Below are positions 1 to 8,682 of a stretch of DNA of 30,295 bases, piece by piece. Made by a program: the position numbers and the translations under genes. How positions within the stretch are numbered: position 1 is the first letter of the stretch; every line of letters starts with the position of its first letter. The stretch comes from Chara braunii (Eukaryota > Streptophyta > Charophyceae > Charales > Characeae). The DNA lies in NCBI GenBank assembly GCA_003427395.1, contig BFEA01000195.1:1192036-1222330 (forward strand), in the 5' to 3' direction. Under the pieces are notes generated by a model. That model saw nothing but the letters and a program-made list of their open reading frames with translations, ran no database searches and was not told the DNA's origin.

Positions 1-57
<57 letters not shown>

Positions 58-62
58 CACAT
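1..62. repeat. (AC)n microsatellite
   Basis: Uninterrupted AC dinucleotides with one GC interruption near position 51. It begins at the window edge, so its full length is unknown. Confidence 0.97.
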
Positions 63-1103
63 ACCAGCAATCAGAAAAAAAAATGGAAAAAAAGTTTCCT
101 TTTTTTATGGTGTTTCTTTTGATTTTAATACTTGTTTTTTTCGTTTTCTATTTTTTTTAAATCACAAAAAAAAGCAAAATCCCCCCCAAAAAAAAGGGAT
201 GTAGGTAATTTCAACCCAACATTGCTTACAACCCCATTTATTGTTTTTTTTGTTTTGGCCTAGTATTATAGGAGTTGAAAATGACAGGGTTTTCTGGCCG
301 CACCTGGCCCCCGCGGCTGGCCTCCTCGGCCATGACCATGACCGCATGCAGTAAAATGGCCCGTGGTCATGACCGCAGGTGATACATAGGTTGCTGCCCG
401 CTGCTATGTTCCGCTTGGGTGTAGTCTGCCTTCAACAAGGGTGAAAGGGTTCATCACCCTAACCATCAAATACGGAGATTCCACAGATTGTCGAGGGTTG
501 AGCCTCTTGATGAGTTGGTGCAACTCCGACGAAACAATCTCTCATCATCGGGGTTTTTTTTTTTTTTTTTTTCATTCTTTGAAACTTTTATGGACTCGTA
601 CTTTTTTCTGATTCGCCTACCTTGTGTGCTTGTTTCTTGTCTTCCGTCCTATATCCCTCGTGCCTTCCAGCCATTGTTCATTTTTTTGTTGCCTGCCGTG
701 TGTGCTGCTTGTGTGTTGTCTGCCCTCCCTCCTCCCACATGCCCTCCGGCCTATGTGTTGTCTTGCTGTTTATAGCCTGTGTGTTTCGTTGTTGTCCCTT
801 CCTTGCATTTGCACTCGACTCCACTCAGATGCGTATTCTCCTCCTCAAGTGTTGCGATGGTATGGTGCACGGTTTTTATTGTGCACTGGTGTCTGCAATA
901 TGTGTTCACACACATCATCACACAAACAAGTCCATTTGGGGGAAGTACACCCCGTGGAAGTTACTTCACAGGGTTGATACCCCTGTCCTATCATTCGAAG
1001 TACTAAAGGTTGTGATGTATATAACTATCAGGTGTGAAGCATGAGTGGGGCAGTGTCTTTAACAAGATATGTGTATGTGTTTGTTTGTATGCGTGTGGGG
1101 AGT
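63..1103. other. left flanking DNA, no gene seen
   Basis: This stretch is AT-rich and homopolymer-rich up to about 280, then GC-rich at 290-480, then has a T-run at 554-572 and pyrimidine-rich sequence to about 800. Open frames here are short, low in complexity and have no recognisable domain. Positions 389-414 nearly repeat at 28685-28710 in the right flank (26 bp, two mismatches), so part of both flanks probably belongs to the same dispersed repeat. Confidence 0.6.
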
Positions 1104-1107
1104 CCGT
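1104..1107. repeat. left target-site duplication CCGT
   Basis: CCGT lies immediately before the first TG of the left LTR and recurs immediately after the terminal CA of the right LTR (27816-27819). A 4-bp duplication is within the 4-6 bp range of Ty3/gypsy integrases. If the boundary is moved by one base, a 5-bp duplication with one mismatch is also possible. Confidence 0.7.
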
Positions 1108-1514
1108 TGTCGGAGGGCACGACTTCTCAGCCCTCCTCTGTGTACCAAGCCCTGCTTGGCACAAGTTCTTGTACCAACTCCCCGAGCTGATGTTCCAGCC
1201 AGAAGACATATCCTGGACCCCTGTTGTTCCTACTATCCAAGCTGTGCCTTGGCATGGACCAGTCCCAGTGGCAGTACCCCCGACAAAAGGGGTGCGCCAC
1301 AGGACTTCCGTTGGTCCACGCAGGCTCGGCGCCCTGCTCTACAGCAGAGCACGACCGGCCTGTGACCATGGTGGCCGCTGGGTTCGCCCTGGGGCGCGAA
1401 GATGAAGGGGGTAGCGCAGTCTTTTCTACTGCGCGCCGAGTGCCCTGATGCCGAGTTATGGGTAGGATGCATGAGACAGAAAGTCGTTGTCGGAAAAGAG
1501 AAGAGGAAAAGAAA

Positions 1515-1520
1515 ATAAAA
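1515..1520 (+). promoter_or_regulatory. AATAAA hexamer near the LTR start
   Basis: AATAAA lies in a purine-rich stretch and is also present in the right LTR near 20175. It is upstream of both TATA boxes, so it could only terminate a transcript reading into the LTR. This is a motif match only. Confidence 0.2.
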
Positions 1521-1975
1521 CGCCAAAAATCTAAAACCGCTTTAGTATAGGGAAAATCCAGTGGCCTCGGGTCACTGCGATACTATGATCTCTTTTCCAA
1601 AATTTTGAATTGCCGCTTACCACCTGAATCATCTGTCACTTCGTGGGGAAGGCCGCCGATTTAGGTCTCGGACCGCAACTGTCGTCTCATGGTCTGGGTC
1701 TTATCAACCCCTCGTAAAATTGCATGTACCGAACCTGTTTGTCCGAATCGTACGGACCCCGGTGGTCAGGTTAAGAGGCAGATACAGTGAGAACTAAAAA
1801 AGGAAAGAAAGTGGGAAAAGAAAGAAAAGGAACCCCAGATCCGTGTGTGAGCGCGGGGCGCGGTTCAGGCAAGGCTGGTGCACGGAGAGATTTTGTGTCG
1901 CCGCCCTTTTCTTCCTTTTCCTTTTTCCTGTGGTTATATTATTGTTATTTTATTTTATTATTATTATTTAGTTTT

Positions 1976-2100
1976 CTAAATTTGATTTTCTACCTATTGG
2001 CTTGTCCTTTCGCGGGAAGCCAACGGTTCGGATTTCGNCTAAATTTGATTTTCTACCTATTGGCTTGTCCTTTCGCGGGAAGCCAACGGTTCGGATTTCG
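1976..2100. repeat. exact 62-bp tandem duplication around a single N
   Basis: Positions 1976-2037 and 2039-2100 are identical and separated only by an N at 2038. The right LTR has one copy. An identical overlap flanking an N is the signature of two contig ends joined without collapsing their overlap, so this is probably an assembly artefact. Confidence 0.9.
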
Positions 2101-2567
2101 AACCATCTTTTCGTGGCCTAAGTAGGCCGATCTCACGTATACAGTCTGTGGGTGCGCTTCGATCTGGCATCGCGCGGCAGGACCTCAAAAGGAGGGCGAC
2201 CCGCGGCCGCATCGGTAGGAGGCCTATCACCCCCTTCATGGAGGGTCAAAAGCCCCCTCCTTGCCATCGGACACGGGCACCACACTAGAATAGACCGAGG
2301 GTGCACTAAAAAGGGGGAAAATGCGATCATCTGTTACCCGTTATGGGACCATAGTGCCGAACCTGTTGCTATTTTGCTAGGATCTGGAATTGTCAAAAGA
2401 GAGGCTAGTTAGTGATCGATCGATTGGGTTTTAGGCACAGGTGTTTCTCTGAAAACTATTCGGTTTTAATTTGCAAGCCATTTTGAAAACTGTAAAATTA
2501 TTGAAATACTGGTAAAGTTTAAAAAGGATTAATCTGAGTCCTTCGTGCAGAACACAGCGGACAGGCC

Positions 2568-2575
2568 TATAAAAG
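2568..2575 (+). promoter_or_regulatory. TATA box (TATAAAAG), left LTR
   Basis: TATAAAAG in the context CCTATAAAAGGG, a near-ideal TATA box, conserved at 21163-21170 in the right LTR. It lies about 155 bp before the ATG of the first LTR ORF (2724). Transcription from about 2600 would place all LTR ORFs, the PBS and gag-pol on one RNA, making the U3 about 1.5 kb and the R/U5 part very long. The transcription start is inferred. Confidence 0.6.
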
Positions 2576-2723
2576 GGAAATGGAGTTGAGATATTGTCCG
2601 TGGCCAGTCGACTGGTGATTTACAGTCTATACTGCGAGTTTCGGTGGGGAGTGGTCTGCTATAGGAAGTCGACGATCTAGTATTGTGCTGTCTATCAAGC
2701 GGGGCTGGCTACTCTAAGTGGCA

Positions 2724-3263
2724 ATGGCTTTACACGGCTATAGGCCTGGCAGTTGGCGGCACACAGTGCGCTGGGTTCCCGTGTCGAGTGAAGGCCTGAT
2801 TACGACGATCTTGAACTATGATGGGGGAGGAGTAGTCCGGCTGAAGGTCTGCATTGAAGAGGGGAGAGAGGAGGAGATGCGAGGTGACCAGAGGCTGCAG
2901 GCTGCCATTTCCGAAGGGCGCGACAGGGCGGAGTGAAGGTGCAGACGAGACGGGGTGACTATTGGCTTGAGAGTGACGGTCATCTACCATGAGACCGAGT
3001 CATCAACGGGGACCGAGAAAAGGGAGGAACAACACAACGAGAGAGACTCAGGCGGAGAGAGTGAAATGAACGAGGCGGACTGTGAGACGGATCTCAGGTC
3101 CTAGAACAGACCCGAGGAGATCCAAAGGCACCACCGAGCCGCGAAACCAGTGGAGAAGGGACCCGAGGGCAGCTCACGACAGCTGACTCCCAGGGGCCGC
3201 GGGACAGGAGGCCGAGGGACCGGAGGGAAACAAGTAAAGGTAAGAAACGGGTGTGAGGCATGA
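2724..3263 (+). pseudogene. LTR accessory ORF I, short-module family with RG-rich tail (left copy, broken)
   Basis: No known function. The ATG at 2724 is the first in-frame ATG after the TATA box at 2568. The frame stays alignable with the right-LTR copy (21283-21825) for about 180 codons. The left copy is broken by TGA at 2934, TAG at 3102 (the right copy has TGG, Trp) and a 1-nt loss near the end. The middle part carries the short-module pattern: a helix-like stretch with RDRAE, then a beta-like stretch shown by VTVIYH. An acidic or polar region rich in E, D and S follows, then a basic Arg/Gly-rich tail (PRGRGTGG). The RG tail would suit RNA binding, but that is inference. Its place at the 5' end of the predicted transcript makes it the first product of the element. 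Confidence 0.5.
3237..3245 (+). promoter_or_regulatory. candidate 5' splice site at the end of ORF I
   Basis: AAG|GTAAGA, close to the eukaryotic donor consensus, falls near the ORF I stop and is identical in the right LTR (21806-21814). If used, it could join the 5' part of the RNA to a downstream ORF or to gag. No partner acceptor could be established. Confidence 0.3.
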
Positions 3264-4361
3264 GAGAGGTTGTGTTCAGAGAGGGTCAACAGGTGCTATT
3301 CTGAGAGATGAGTAGAGAGAGTTGCACGCGCGCACGCACGACAGGTGGCGTGTCCTGTGAGATGACGGTCAACGGAGAGAGAGAGAGTTTTACGAGGTGT
3401 GAGTGACGTCAACTGGACAGCCGTGTAAGAAGCGAAGTGGGACGTGAGTTTGGAGAATGAGGCGGGTGTCAACTGTTTCTTGCATGCTCGCGAAAAGGGC
3501 TGGCACTTGTGTGCTAGTCGTGGTCCGCATACTCAAGTGACGTGGCTACAGCTGCAGTGAGGACGACATCATAAGAATGAAGGGGGAGCCTGTCGGAACC
3601 ACGTGAGAAAAGTCTGTTAAGGGAAGTTGGTTTGCAGGGTGTGGAGTAGGCTGCTACTCGATCCGCTTGTCACGTGCTGAACGAGGTTACTCCTTGTCAC
3701 GGATACGGGTCGGTTGCTTTTCACTAAGGCATGCGCTATAACCGCCTGGTAATTAGTGTGTGACTAGAGAGAAGCCGAGTTGGTGCTTGCATAAGCAGGG
3801 AGAGGCTCGACTCATCTACTATGATTGGCGTATATGTGATAGTCGTGAGGAGGGAGTCGTGTGCAGACTGACAAGAAAGAGGCTTGAGCGAGGGCTCGAG
3901 AGTGCAGGTCACAGAACGAGCAGGATAAGTCAAGGAGGTCTACACGCGTAAGCTCATCTTCACGTCAAAGGGTCCAAGCAAATGGCAGCCCATGACCGAG
4001 TCAGATACTCAGTGAAATGAACATTGGAGTTCTTCACTAGAAAAGGATGTCTGAGTTATAGAGACTTGTGAGAGAGGTTTTGCTTACCGGTTGGCGCATT
4101 CGTACTGATGATCACTTGTTTTCCATCACCCTCGAGTGGTTTTCAGGAGGCAACGGAGAAAGCAATCAAGTGTTGTTGACACGTCTTCTGATATGACTGT
4201 CATGGTCGAGCCTTCAGATAAGATGCTGGCTTTTACGAGATATGATTCCTCTTGTTCCCACTAGTTTCTCCCTCTTAGTTCGAGTAAACGGTGCGATTGG
4301 TTGTCATTGACGGATCATGTCGCATTAGTGACAAAAGAAAATTAAGTTACTCAGTAGACTG

Positions 4362-4369
4362 TATAAATA
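4362..4369 (+). promoter_or_regulatory. second TATA box (TATAAATA), left LTR
   Basis: TATAAATA followed by GGCG, identical in the right LTR (22914-22921). It is a good TATA-box match in a region otherwise without ORFs. It may be the main promoter, with ORFs A, B and E downstream, or an alternative one. The sequence does not decide this. Confidence 0.45.
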
Positions 4370-4660
4370 GGCGATTAAGCCTCAATTTGTAACGACGTCT
4401 GAAATGAACTTGCGGGAGGATGGTTTGAGATGTTAGTGAGACGGGAGTTGGATATTGACGGAGTTTAACTTGTCCAGGCGCAGTTTATTTTTAGAGCGTT
4501 ATTCGTACTGCGTGATTTAACTGTTCTCATGGTAAGGCAAAAGAGATGTGCAGCCATTGTGTTCGTGTGCATAAATTCCATGAGAATGGAGATTACAAAT
4601 GCAATAAGGGAATTGGACTTCTTTTCCTTTTCCTCTCATCTGTGTGCGATTGCATAGTGT

Positions 4661-4850
4661 CGATTACTTCATGTAACGACTTCGGGTGACCTCACTGTGT
4701 GACTACTCCTCGTGTTTGCGCTATCTGATTACGCTGTATGACTATGCGGCGTGTTTACATAGGGTGACTACGAGGTGTGATTACATAGCGTAACTGTACT
4801 GCGTGATCACGGCGTGACCGCTTTGTGCGGCTACTTCGTGTGACTGCGCG
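4661..4850. repeat. degenerate 11-14 bp TGAC-type tandem array in left LTR
   Basis: About a dozen imperfect units with a core like GTGTGACTAC, GTGATTAC or GTGACCGC, spaced 11-14 bp. The right LTR has the same array at 23213-23402. TGAC cores are bZIP/CRE-like half-sites in plants, so an enhancer or other protein-binding array is possible (inference). Confidence 0.55.
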
Positions 4851-5199
4851 AGCACCTGACCGTCTGGGACCACATGTGCTCATATGGTCAAGGGCTTGCC
4901 AGTAATTGTAAGGGCTCACATGTGGCATGGAAAGGACCGAGTGCATGAAAACGCGATCGTAACACGTTCCCGTGTGAAAAGGAGAAGGCAGGGTTGAAGG
5001 TTCTGCAAGCTTCTATGAACGCGAGTAGGTACGCGGGTTTGTTTCGCTCGCTGGGCATGTTCTGTAATTTCTCATCTCATCCCTGCCTCTTCTAAACGAG
5101 TCTAGATGAACTCTGGAGGAATGTTCTGACCATTGATGTAATTCGACCTACCAAGAAAATTGAAAGCACTTACAAACGAGTCTTGATGCAAGCATACGT

Positions 5200-5640
5200 C
5201 CGAAGGACTGACGAAACAGATTCAGTTAACTCAAGCAAATACAGTGAAATACTTACTCAAGCGAAACTCAGATATGACACTACCAATACACAAGCATTAC
5301 TCAGGCGAAACTTTGACTTTACTTATGCAAGACTGAAAAGTTACGTTAGTGAAACTCAGATCAGTGCTCAGAAAATGTTTCTTGACGAGAAATTAAACTT
5401 TGACTCGGATTACTGAACTCAAACTCACGGGACTGAAACTAAACTCGGATAGTCAGAAACTAGAATGAGGACAGTACTCAGAACAGCACTCGGACCATTA
5501 CTTAGATCCAGCATCCAGACCCGGCTTTCTGGAAACGGCGCTTGAAAGCAACAACTGGAAACTGCAAACAGAGACAACAGTTCAAACAGTGAGCAAACAG
5601 TAACCAGACAATTGTCAAGCACCTTTCAGTCGGCGTCCAG
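5200..5640. repeat. ACTCA/ACTCAG-rich degenerate repeat region
   Basis: ACTCAAGCGAAACT-like units recur here together with isolated ACTCAG and ACTCGGA words, continuing as scattered CATTCAG words to about 6660. The right LTR has a similar region (about 24610-25100). No conserved ORF was found; a 77-codon frame at 5183-5416 is not preserved in the right LTR. Confidence 0.45.
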
Positions 5641-5648
5641 ATTACCTC

Positions 5649-5957
5649 GTGCTTGAGGGTGACGATCAGGGCATACTGTTGTATGATTTGAGTGTAAAAA
5701 GAGGAGGGGACATGAAGGACGATGAGATCATAGTAGTAAAGAGCGCACTAATCAAAGAAAAGAAAGAGGGATGGGAAGAAGAAGCCATCAAAGACATGGA
5801 AACCAACAGGCAAGTGCAGAAAGGGTACGCAGTCGGAAAAGCAAGTAGGAAGAAGTACGTCGAGTATGTAATTTATTTCTATGGGACTGATGGTCAACTT
5901 CACAGTACCGGCTCTCCGTTAGAAAGTATGGAACAGGCCAAGCTGGTGCTCAGATGA
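5649..5957 (+). CDS. LTR accessory ORF A, short-module family (left copy)
   Basis: An open frame of 102 codons from a GTG. The first in-frame ATG is at 5712, giving an 81-residue product very close in length to ORF B (84 aa) and ORF D (88 aa). The right-LTR copy (25118-25426) is also open, with the same length and about 11 amino-acid differences. The N-terminal part is charged (a Lys/Glu-rich stretch near residues 50-60 of the long form). The C-terminal part has the shared pattern KYVEYVIYFYGTDGQL followed by a SxESMEQAK helix, matching VEYTYYL...GTVEKAR in ORF B. No signal peptide, membrane segment or known domain is visible. It probably starts at the ATG; the in-frame GTG is shared by both LTRs, and ORF C also opens with the same VLEG residues. 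Confidence 0.5.
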   Translation: MLEGDDQGILLYDLSVKRGGDMKDDEIIVVKSALIKEKKEGWEEEAIKDMETNRQVQKGYAVGKASRKKYVEYVIYFYGTDGQLHSTGSPLESMEQAKLVLR

Positions 5958-6026
5958 AGCCAGTGGAGTTCAGATCGCCACTTCTGGAGGATTCTCTGTA
6001 TTTTAAATATTGTTTGTTCGCAGTCC

Positions 6027-6051
6027 CTCTCGCGGTACAACGACGCGAGAG
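6027..6051. other. conserved 8-bp hairpin in left LTR
   Basis: CTCTCGCG and CGCGAGAG are perfect inverted arms separated by 9 nt. The same hairpin is intact at 25496-25520. It lies shortly after ORF A. Its role is unknown; it could be an RNA structure of the leader. Confidence 0.6.
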
Positions 6052-6702
6052 CTTCACGGTCCTGTGGTCTGGCTTTGTTAAATAATATTCAGTGTAATAT
6101 TCAGTGCACTTTCAAATGATACTCGGTGCGTACTCAGATAAACTACCATTGAGACCAGTTTCTCAAAGGTAGTGTCCGAGAGGGGTTCAGAACGGTGTTT
6201 CGCTGCCTCTCAATTATTACTTGATCGTTATATTCATCACTACTCAGTCATCTATTTAGTCGACTTTCGGTAACCATTCAGCAGTTAGAGAAGGTACATC
6301 TGATCAAGCAATCACGGCAACAGTCGTCAATCGGTAATCAGACAGCAGACAAAATTGGCAGCCAATCAGTAATTAACCCGCAGTCAATCAACTCTCCGAT
6401 CGACTGTCAAACTGTTTTTCAGAAAAATAGCATTTAGAGACAACTGTCAGAGACACCATTCGGAATCAGAGAACGACAGCCAAAAAAACAGTAACGGAAA
6501 GCAACATTCAGAACAACATTCAGTCACGGCATTCCGGAGGACGAAATTTTGAAATCCAGTACCTTTGACTATACTGAGGCCAGTATTCGAACTCAGCATT
6601 CTGAAATTGCAGTGGAAACGGCAATCTGCCCAACAATCAGATCATCCAAGAGTCAGCCGTTTCAAGTCAGGTGAAATGATATAAGGAGGATTCGGTAAGG
6701 AT

Positions 6703-6957
6703 ATGGAGGACAGCAATACAATCAAAATCCCCTGCTCTCTTTACCAGGATACTGCGGAGACCTGGAGGGAGAGTGAAGTTGAGGAACACGATTTTCAGAC
6801 TATTATGATGATGGTACATGCACTGTCCCTCGTGAGAAACCATACAAAAGTCGAGTACACGTACTATCTGCATGACAAGAATAGGAGGCTATGTGCAACT
6901 ATAATCTCAGTGGGCACTGTAGAGAAAGCAAGAAGGATTGTTAGCAGCCACCAGTGA
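6703..6957 (+). CDS. LTR accessory ORF B, short-module family (left copy)
   Basis: An ATG-started ORF of 84 aa, preceded by a purine-rich ATAAGGAGGATTCGG stretch. The right-LTR copy (26178-26432) has the same start, stop and length. Function is not recognised. Residues about 30-60 show ALSLVRNHTKVEYTYYL, which aligns with ALSLITTQSIIAYTLYV of leader ORF D. The C-terminus SVGTVEKARRI aligns with the ends of ORFs A and C (ESMEQAK, ISLARRI). The pattern suggests a small alpha/beta protein: helix, two strands, helix. It stands between ORF A and ORF E in the same orientation, with about 230-750 nt gaps of CAGT-rich repeat DNA, so it is an independent small ORF rather than part of a polyprotein. 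Confidence 0.55.
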   Translation: MEDSNTIKIPCSLYQDTAETWRESEVEEHDFQTIMMMVHALSLVRNHTKVEYTYYLHDKNRRLCATIISVGTVEKARRIVSSHQ

Positions 6958-7026
6958 GCGCCCAACTGAACAAGAACAACCCACCTATCTGGACGCTCAG
7001 TAATCAGTCGTCAGATATCATTTACT

Positions 7027-7127
7027 CAGCAGTCAGTTATCGGCGATCATTTAATCAGCAATCAGTCACCCGTATTCAGTTAATCTGCAATCAATTATCA
7101 GCAATCAGTTACTAGCAATCAGCTCCC
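7027..7127. repeat. degenerate 14-15 bp CAGCAATCAGTTA array, left LTR
   Basis: Seven imperfect units such as CAGCAGTCAGTTAT, CAGCAATCAGTCACC, CTGCAATCAATTAT and CAGCAATCAGTTACT follow one another between ORF B and ORF E. The right LTR is identical across it (26502-26602). A related 14-bp CAGTTT array lies at 16631-16686. Confidence 0.65.
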
Positions 7128-7191
7128 TGTGGTCAGTTTGGTGGTCAGTTTTCAGGGACCTTCTGGTCAGCTTGTACTGGCAAGGATACTC

Positions 7192-7866
7192 ATGAGCACA
7201 GTTCAGTCTACACCGGTCAGTGAGTCAGTGTTGGCGAGCCTCAATCGGTTCTCATGCAAGAAGGCATTCCCTTATCAGTATGTTAGTGCCATTGGTTTCA
7301 GACAGGGAGATCTGTCAATCTTCATTGTGCCGACCAGTTTTGTTCATGGCACTATCCATGATTTGAGGCCCTATCCGAAGAAGGGCAAGGAGGCTCATGA
7401 GCCTTTTGATCAAGTCTGGATCTCAGCCACCGAATACCTTGAGCAGAGAGAGAGGGAGCTCGATGAGAGTGGCACTACGTGTATCCGCAGCTTCGGGCCG
7501 ATGCTTTATACTGACTATACTAGGCCTCAAGTCCCTTATCTTCTCACTGATGGCACGAGTTGGCTAGAAGTGATTGGTCTGGCAAAGAGGTACATCTCTC
7601 CACCAGTGATCGACATTGAGGCACTGACCGAGCCCACCGAGTATCCCTACCTCGGACGAGGGGTCTTTTCAGTGGACAGACTGCCTACTTTGTGAGAGGA
7701 GTTTTGCTCCATGGTTGACTACCGTGTCATGTGCCTTGGATGGTCATGCTCAGAGCTTGCTGGCTACAGGTGGCATTTTGTCACGAAGCCTCAGTCCCAG
7801 ATTGTACATGGGCGTGGGTCACGACACCAGAGAAAATCAGTGAAAAGAGAGGTTGAGAGAGACTGA
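7192..7866 (+). pseudogene. LTR accessory ORF E, long-module family (left copy, one TGA)
   Basis: An open frame of 224 codons from the ATG at 7192 (open upstream to a GTG at 7129), interrupted only by TGA at 7693-7695. The right LTR has TGG there and reads through to 27341. Long-module landmarks in order: FPYQY (about residue 30), TIHDLRPYPKKG (about 60), a Glu/Arg-rich stretch EQRERELDES, then TSWLEVIGLAKRY. The same landmarks occur in leader ORFs F, G and H. The last 70 residues, beginning LPTLWEE and including ELAGYRWHFVTK, resemble the short module, so E may be a long-short fusion. No known domain is recognised. Confidence 0.6.
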
Positions 7867-8269
7867 CCAGAGGGATGAGTGAGGACTCTTGAGAGGTGCT
7901 AACCACGCTCGTTCATGTGTATTTTATGAGAGTATTTTGAGTTCTCATTCTTCCCTCACTCAATTGCTCCTGTCTTTGCTCGAGTCAGTTAGTTTTATTT
8001 TCTGCATTATTCTTGCTTGATGATTGCCTTCGTGGATGTCTTGTCACAGTTCTCAAAATTAGAAAATTGGCATAATTGATGCATGCACAACACTCTCCTA
8101 TTTTTTATGATTATTATTTGTATGATTCTCTACTGTTCCGAATCAAAGTAAAAGGTTCTTAAGACTGGGGGCCGGCGAAGATCGTAATTGAAGGGTCTCG
8201 CTCGAAGCCGGAGCCACACAACAGGAAGGAATTTGCGTTATTTAATTTATTTTATTTATTGCAATCAAC

Positions 8270-8275
8270 AATAAA
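8270..8275 (+). promoter_or_regulatory. AATAAA hexamer near the end of left LTR
   Basis: A polyadenylation-signal-like AATAAA 70 bp before the LTR end. The right LTR has AACAAA at this place but gains AATAAA at 27622 instead, so the working signal is uncertain. Confidence 0.25.
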
Positions 8276-8350
8276 ATCCTGCGTGACAGCCTGTTAGCTT
8301 ACCGGTCCCCCGAAGGGAAAGGGGCTCGGCTAAAAAAAGTGCGATAAAAA

Positions 8351-8368
8351 TGGCGCCGTTGCCGGGGA
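8351..8368 (+). promoter_or_regulatory. primer-binding site, tRNA-Asp type
   Basis: TGGCGCCGTTGCCGGGGA starts 4 nt after the left LTR. From memory it is the complement of the last 18 nt of plant tRNA-Asp(GTC), including the CCA end, and the same site is used by plant Athila/Tat retrotransposons. It would prime minus-strand cDNA synthesis. It fixes the 3' end of the left LTR and suggests a green-lineage host. Confidence 0.9.
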
Positions 8369-8389
8369 CATGAAAATATTTTCATGTCC
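8366..8389. other. perfect 24-bp palindrome overlapping the PBS end
   Basis: The 12-nt arm GGACATGAAAAT is followed directly by its exact reverse complement. The first three bases are the last three of the PBS. In RNA it could form a stem of about 10 bp with a tight loop next to the primer duplex. A role in primer placement, RT initiation or RNA dimerisation is inference. Confidence 0.75.
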
Positions 8390-8682
8390 GGAACGAACCT
8401 GGGTCATCATCATCTTTGAACTTTGATTAGGATGTGAGAACTGTTGATATTTCTGTGAGCTTCATGTTAATTTTATTATTTTTATTTAAGTCACGATTTT
8501 CTTGAGAATCACGACTGCTAACTGTGATTTATTTCTTCTTTGTGTGAGGTACCACACTGGATCGGCAAAAGGAGATTGATATTAATGATCGGAGAGAATC
8601 GAGCTTGACACCAGGTATGCCCAACTGTCGTCCAACTCATTGAAAGGAATTGAAAAGAAGAGAGTGAGATGGATTAAGACAA
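8390..8682. other. leader after PBS, nothing recognised
   Basis: AT-rich sequence with no ORF shared with other parts of the element and no clear motif. Confidence 0.5.

Larger units (their letters stand above)
1108..8346 (+). repeat. left (5') LTR, 7.24 kb
   Basis: Collinear with 19767-27815 over its whole length. It starts TGTCGGAGGGCACGACTT and ends GCGATA, where the right copy ends GCGACA. It lacks the segment equivalent to 23722-24608 of the right LTR and carries a probably artefactual extra 63 bp at 1976-2038. It contains two TATA boxes (2568, 4362), four accessory ORFs (2724, 5649, 6703, 7192), a degenerate TGAC array and CAGT-rich arrays. The region 3264-4361 has no ORF shared with the right LTR and no feature I can name. 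Confidence 0.93.

Noticed and set aside
490-530. tRNA A-box-like motif before the T-run in the left flank
   Set aside because: Only a partial match to the A box and no B box at the right distance; not enough to call a SINE or tRNA gene.
2152-2412. Plus-strand frame in the LTR upstream of the first TATA box
   Set aside because: The right LTR shows frame-breaking differences in its first half, and it lies upstream of the predicted transcript.
5183-5416. 77-codon frame in the left LTR
   Set aside because: It overlaps the deletion junction and ACTCA repeat DNA and is not preserved in the right LTR.
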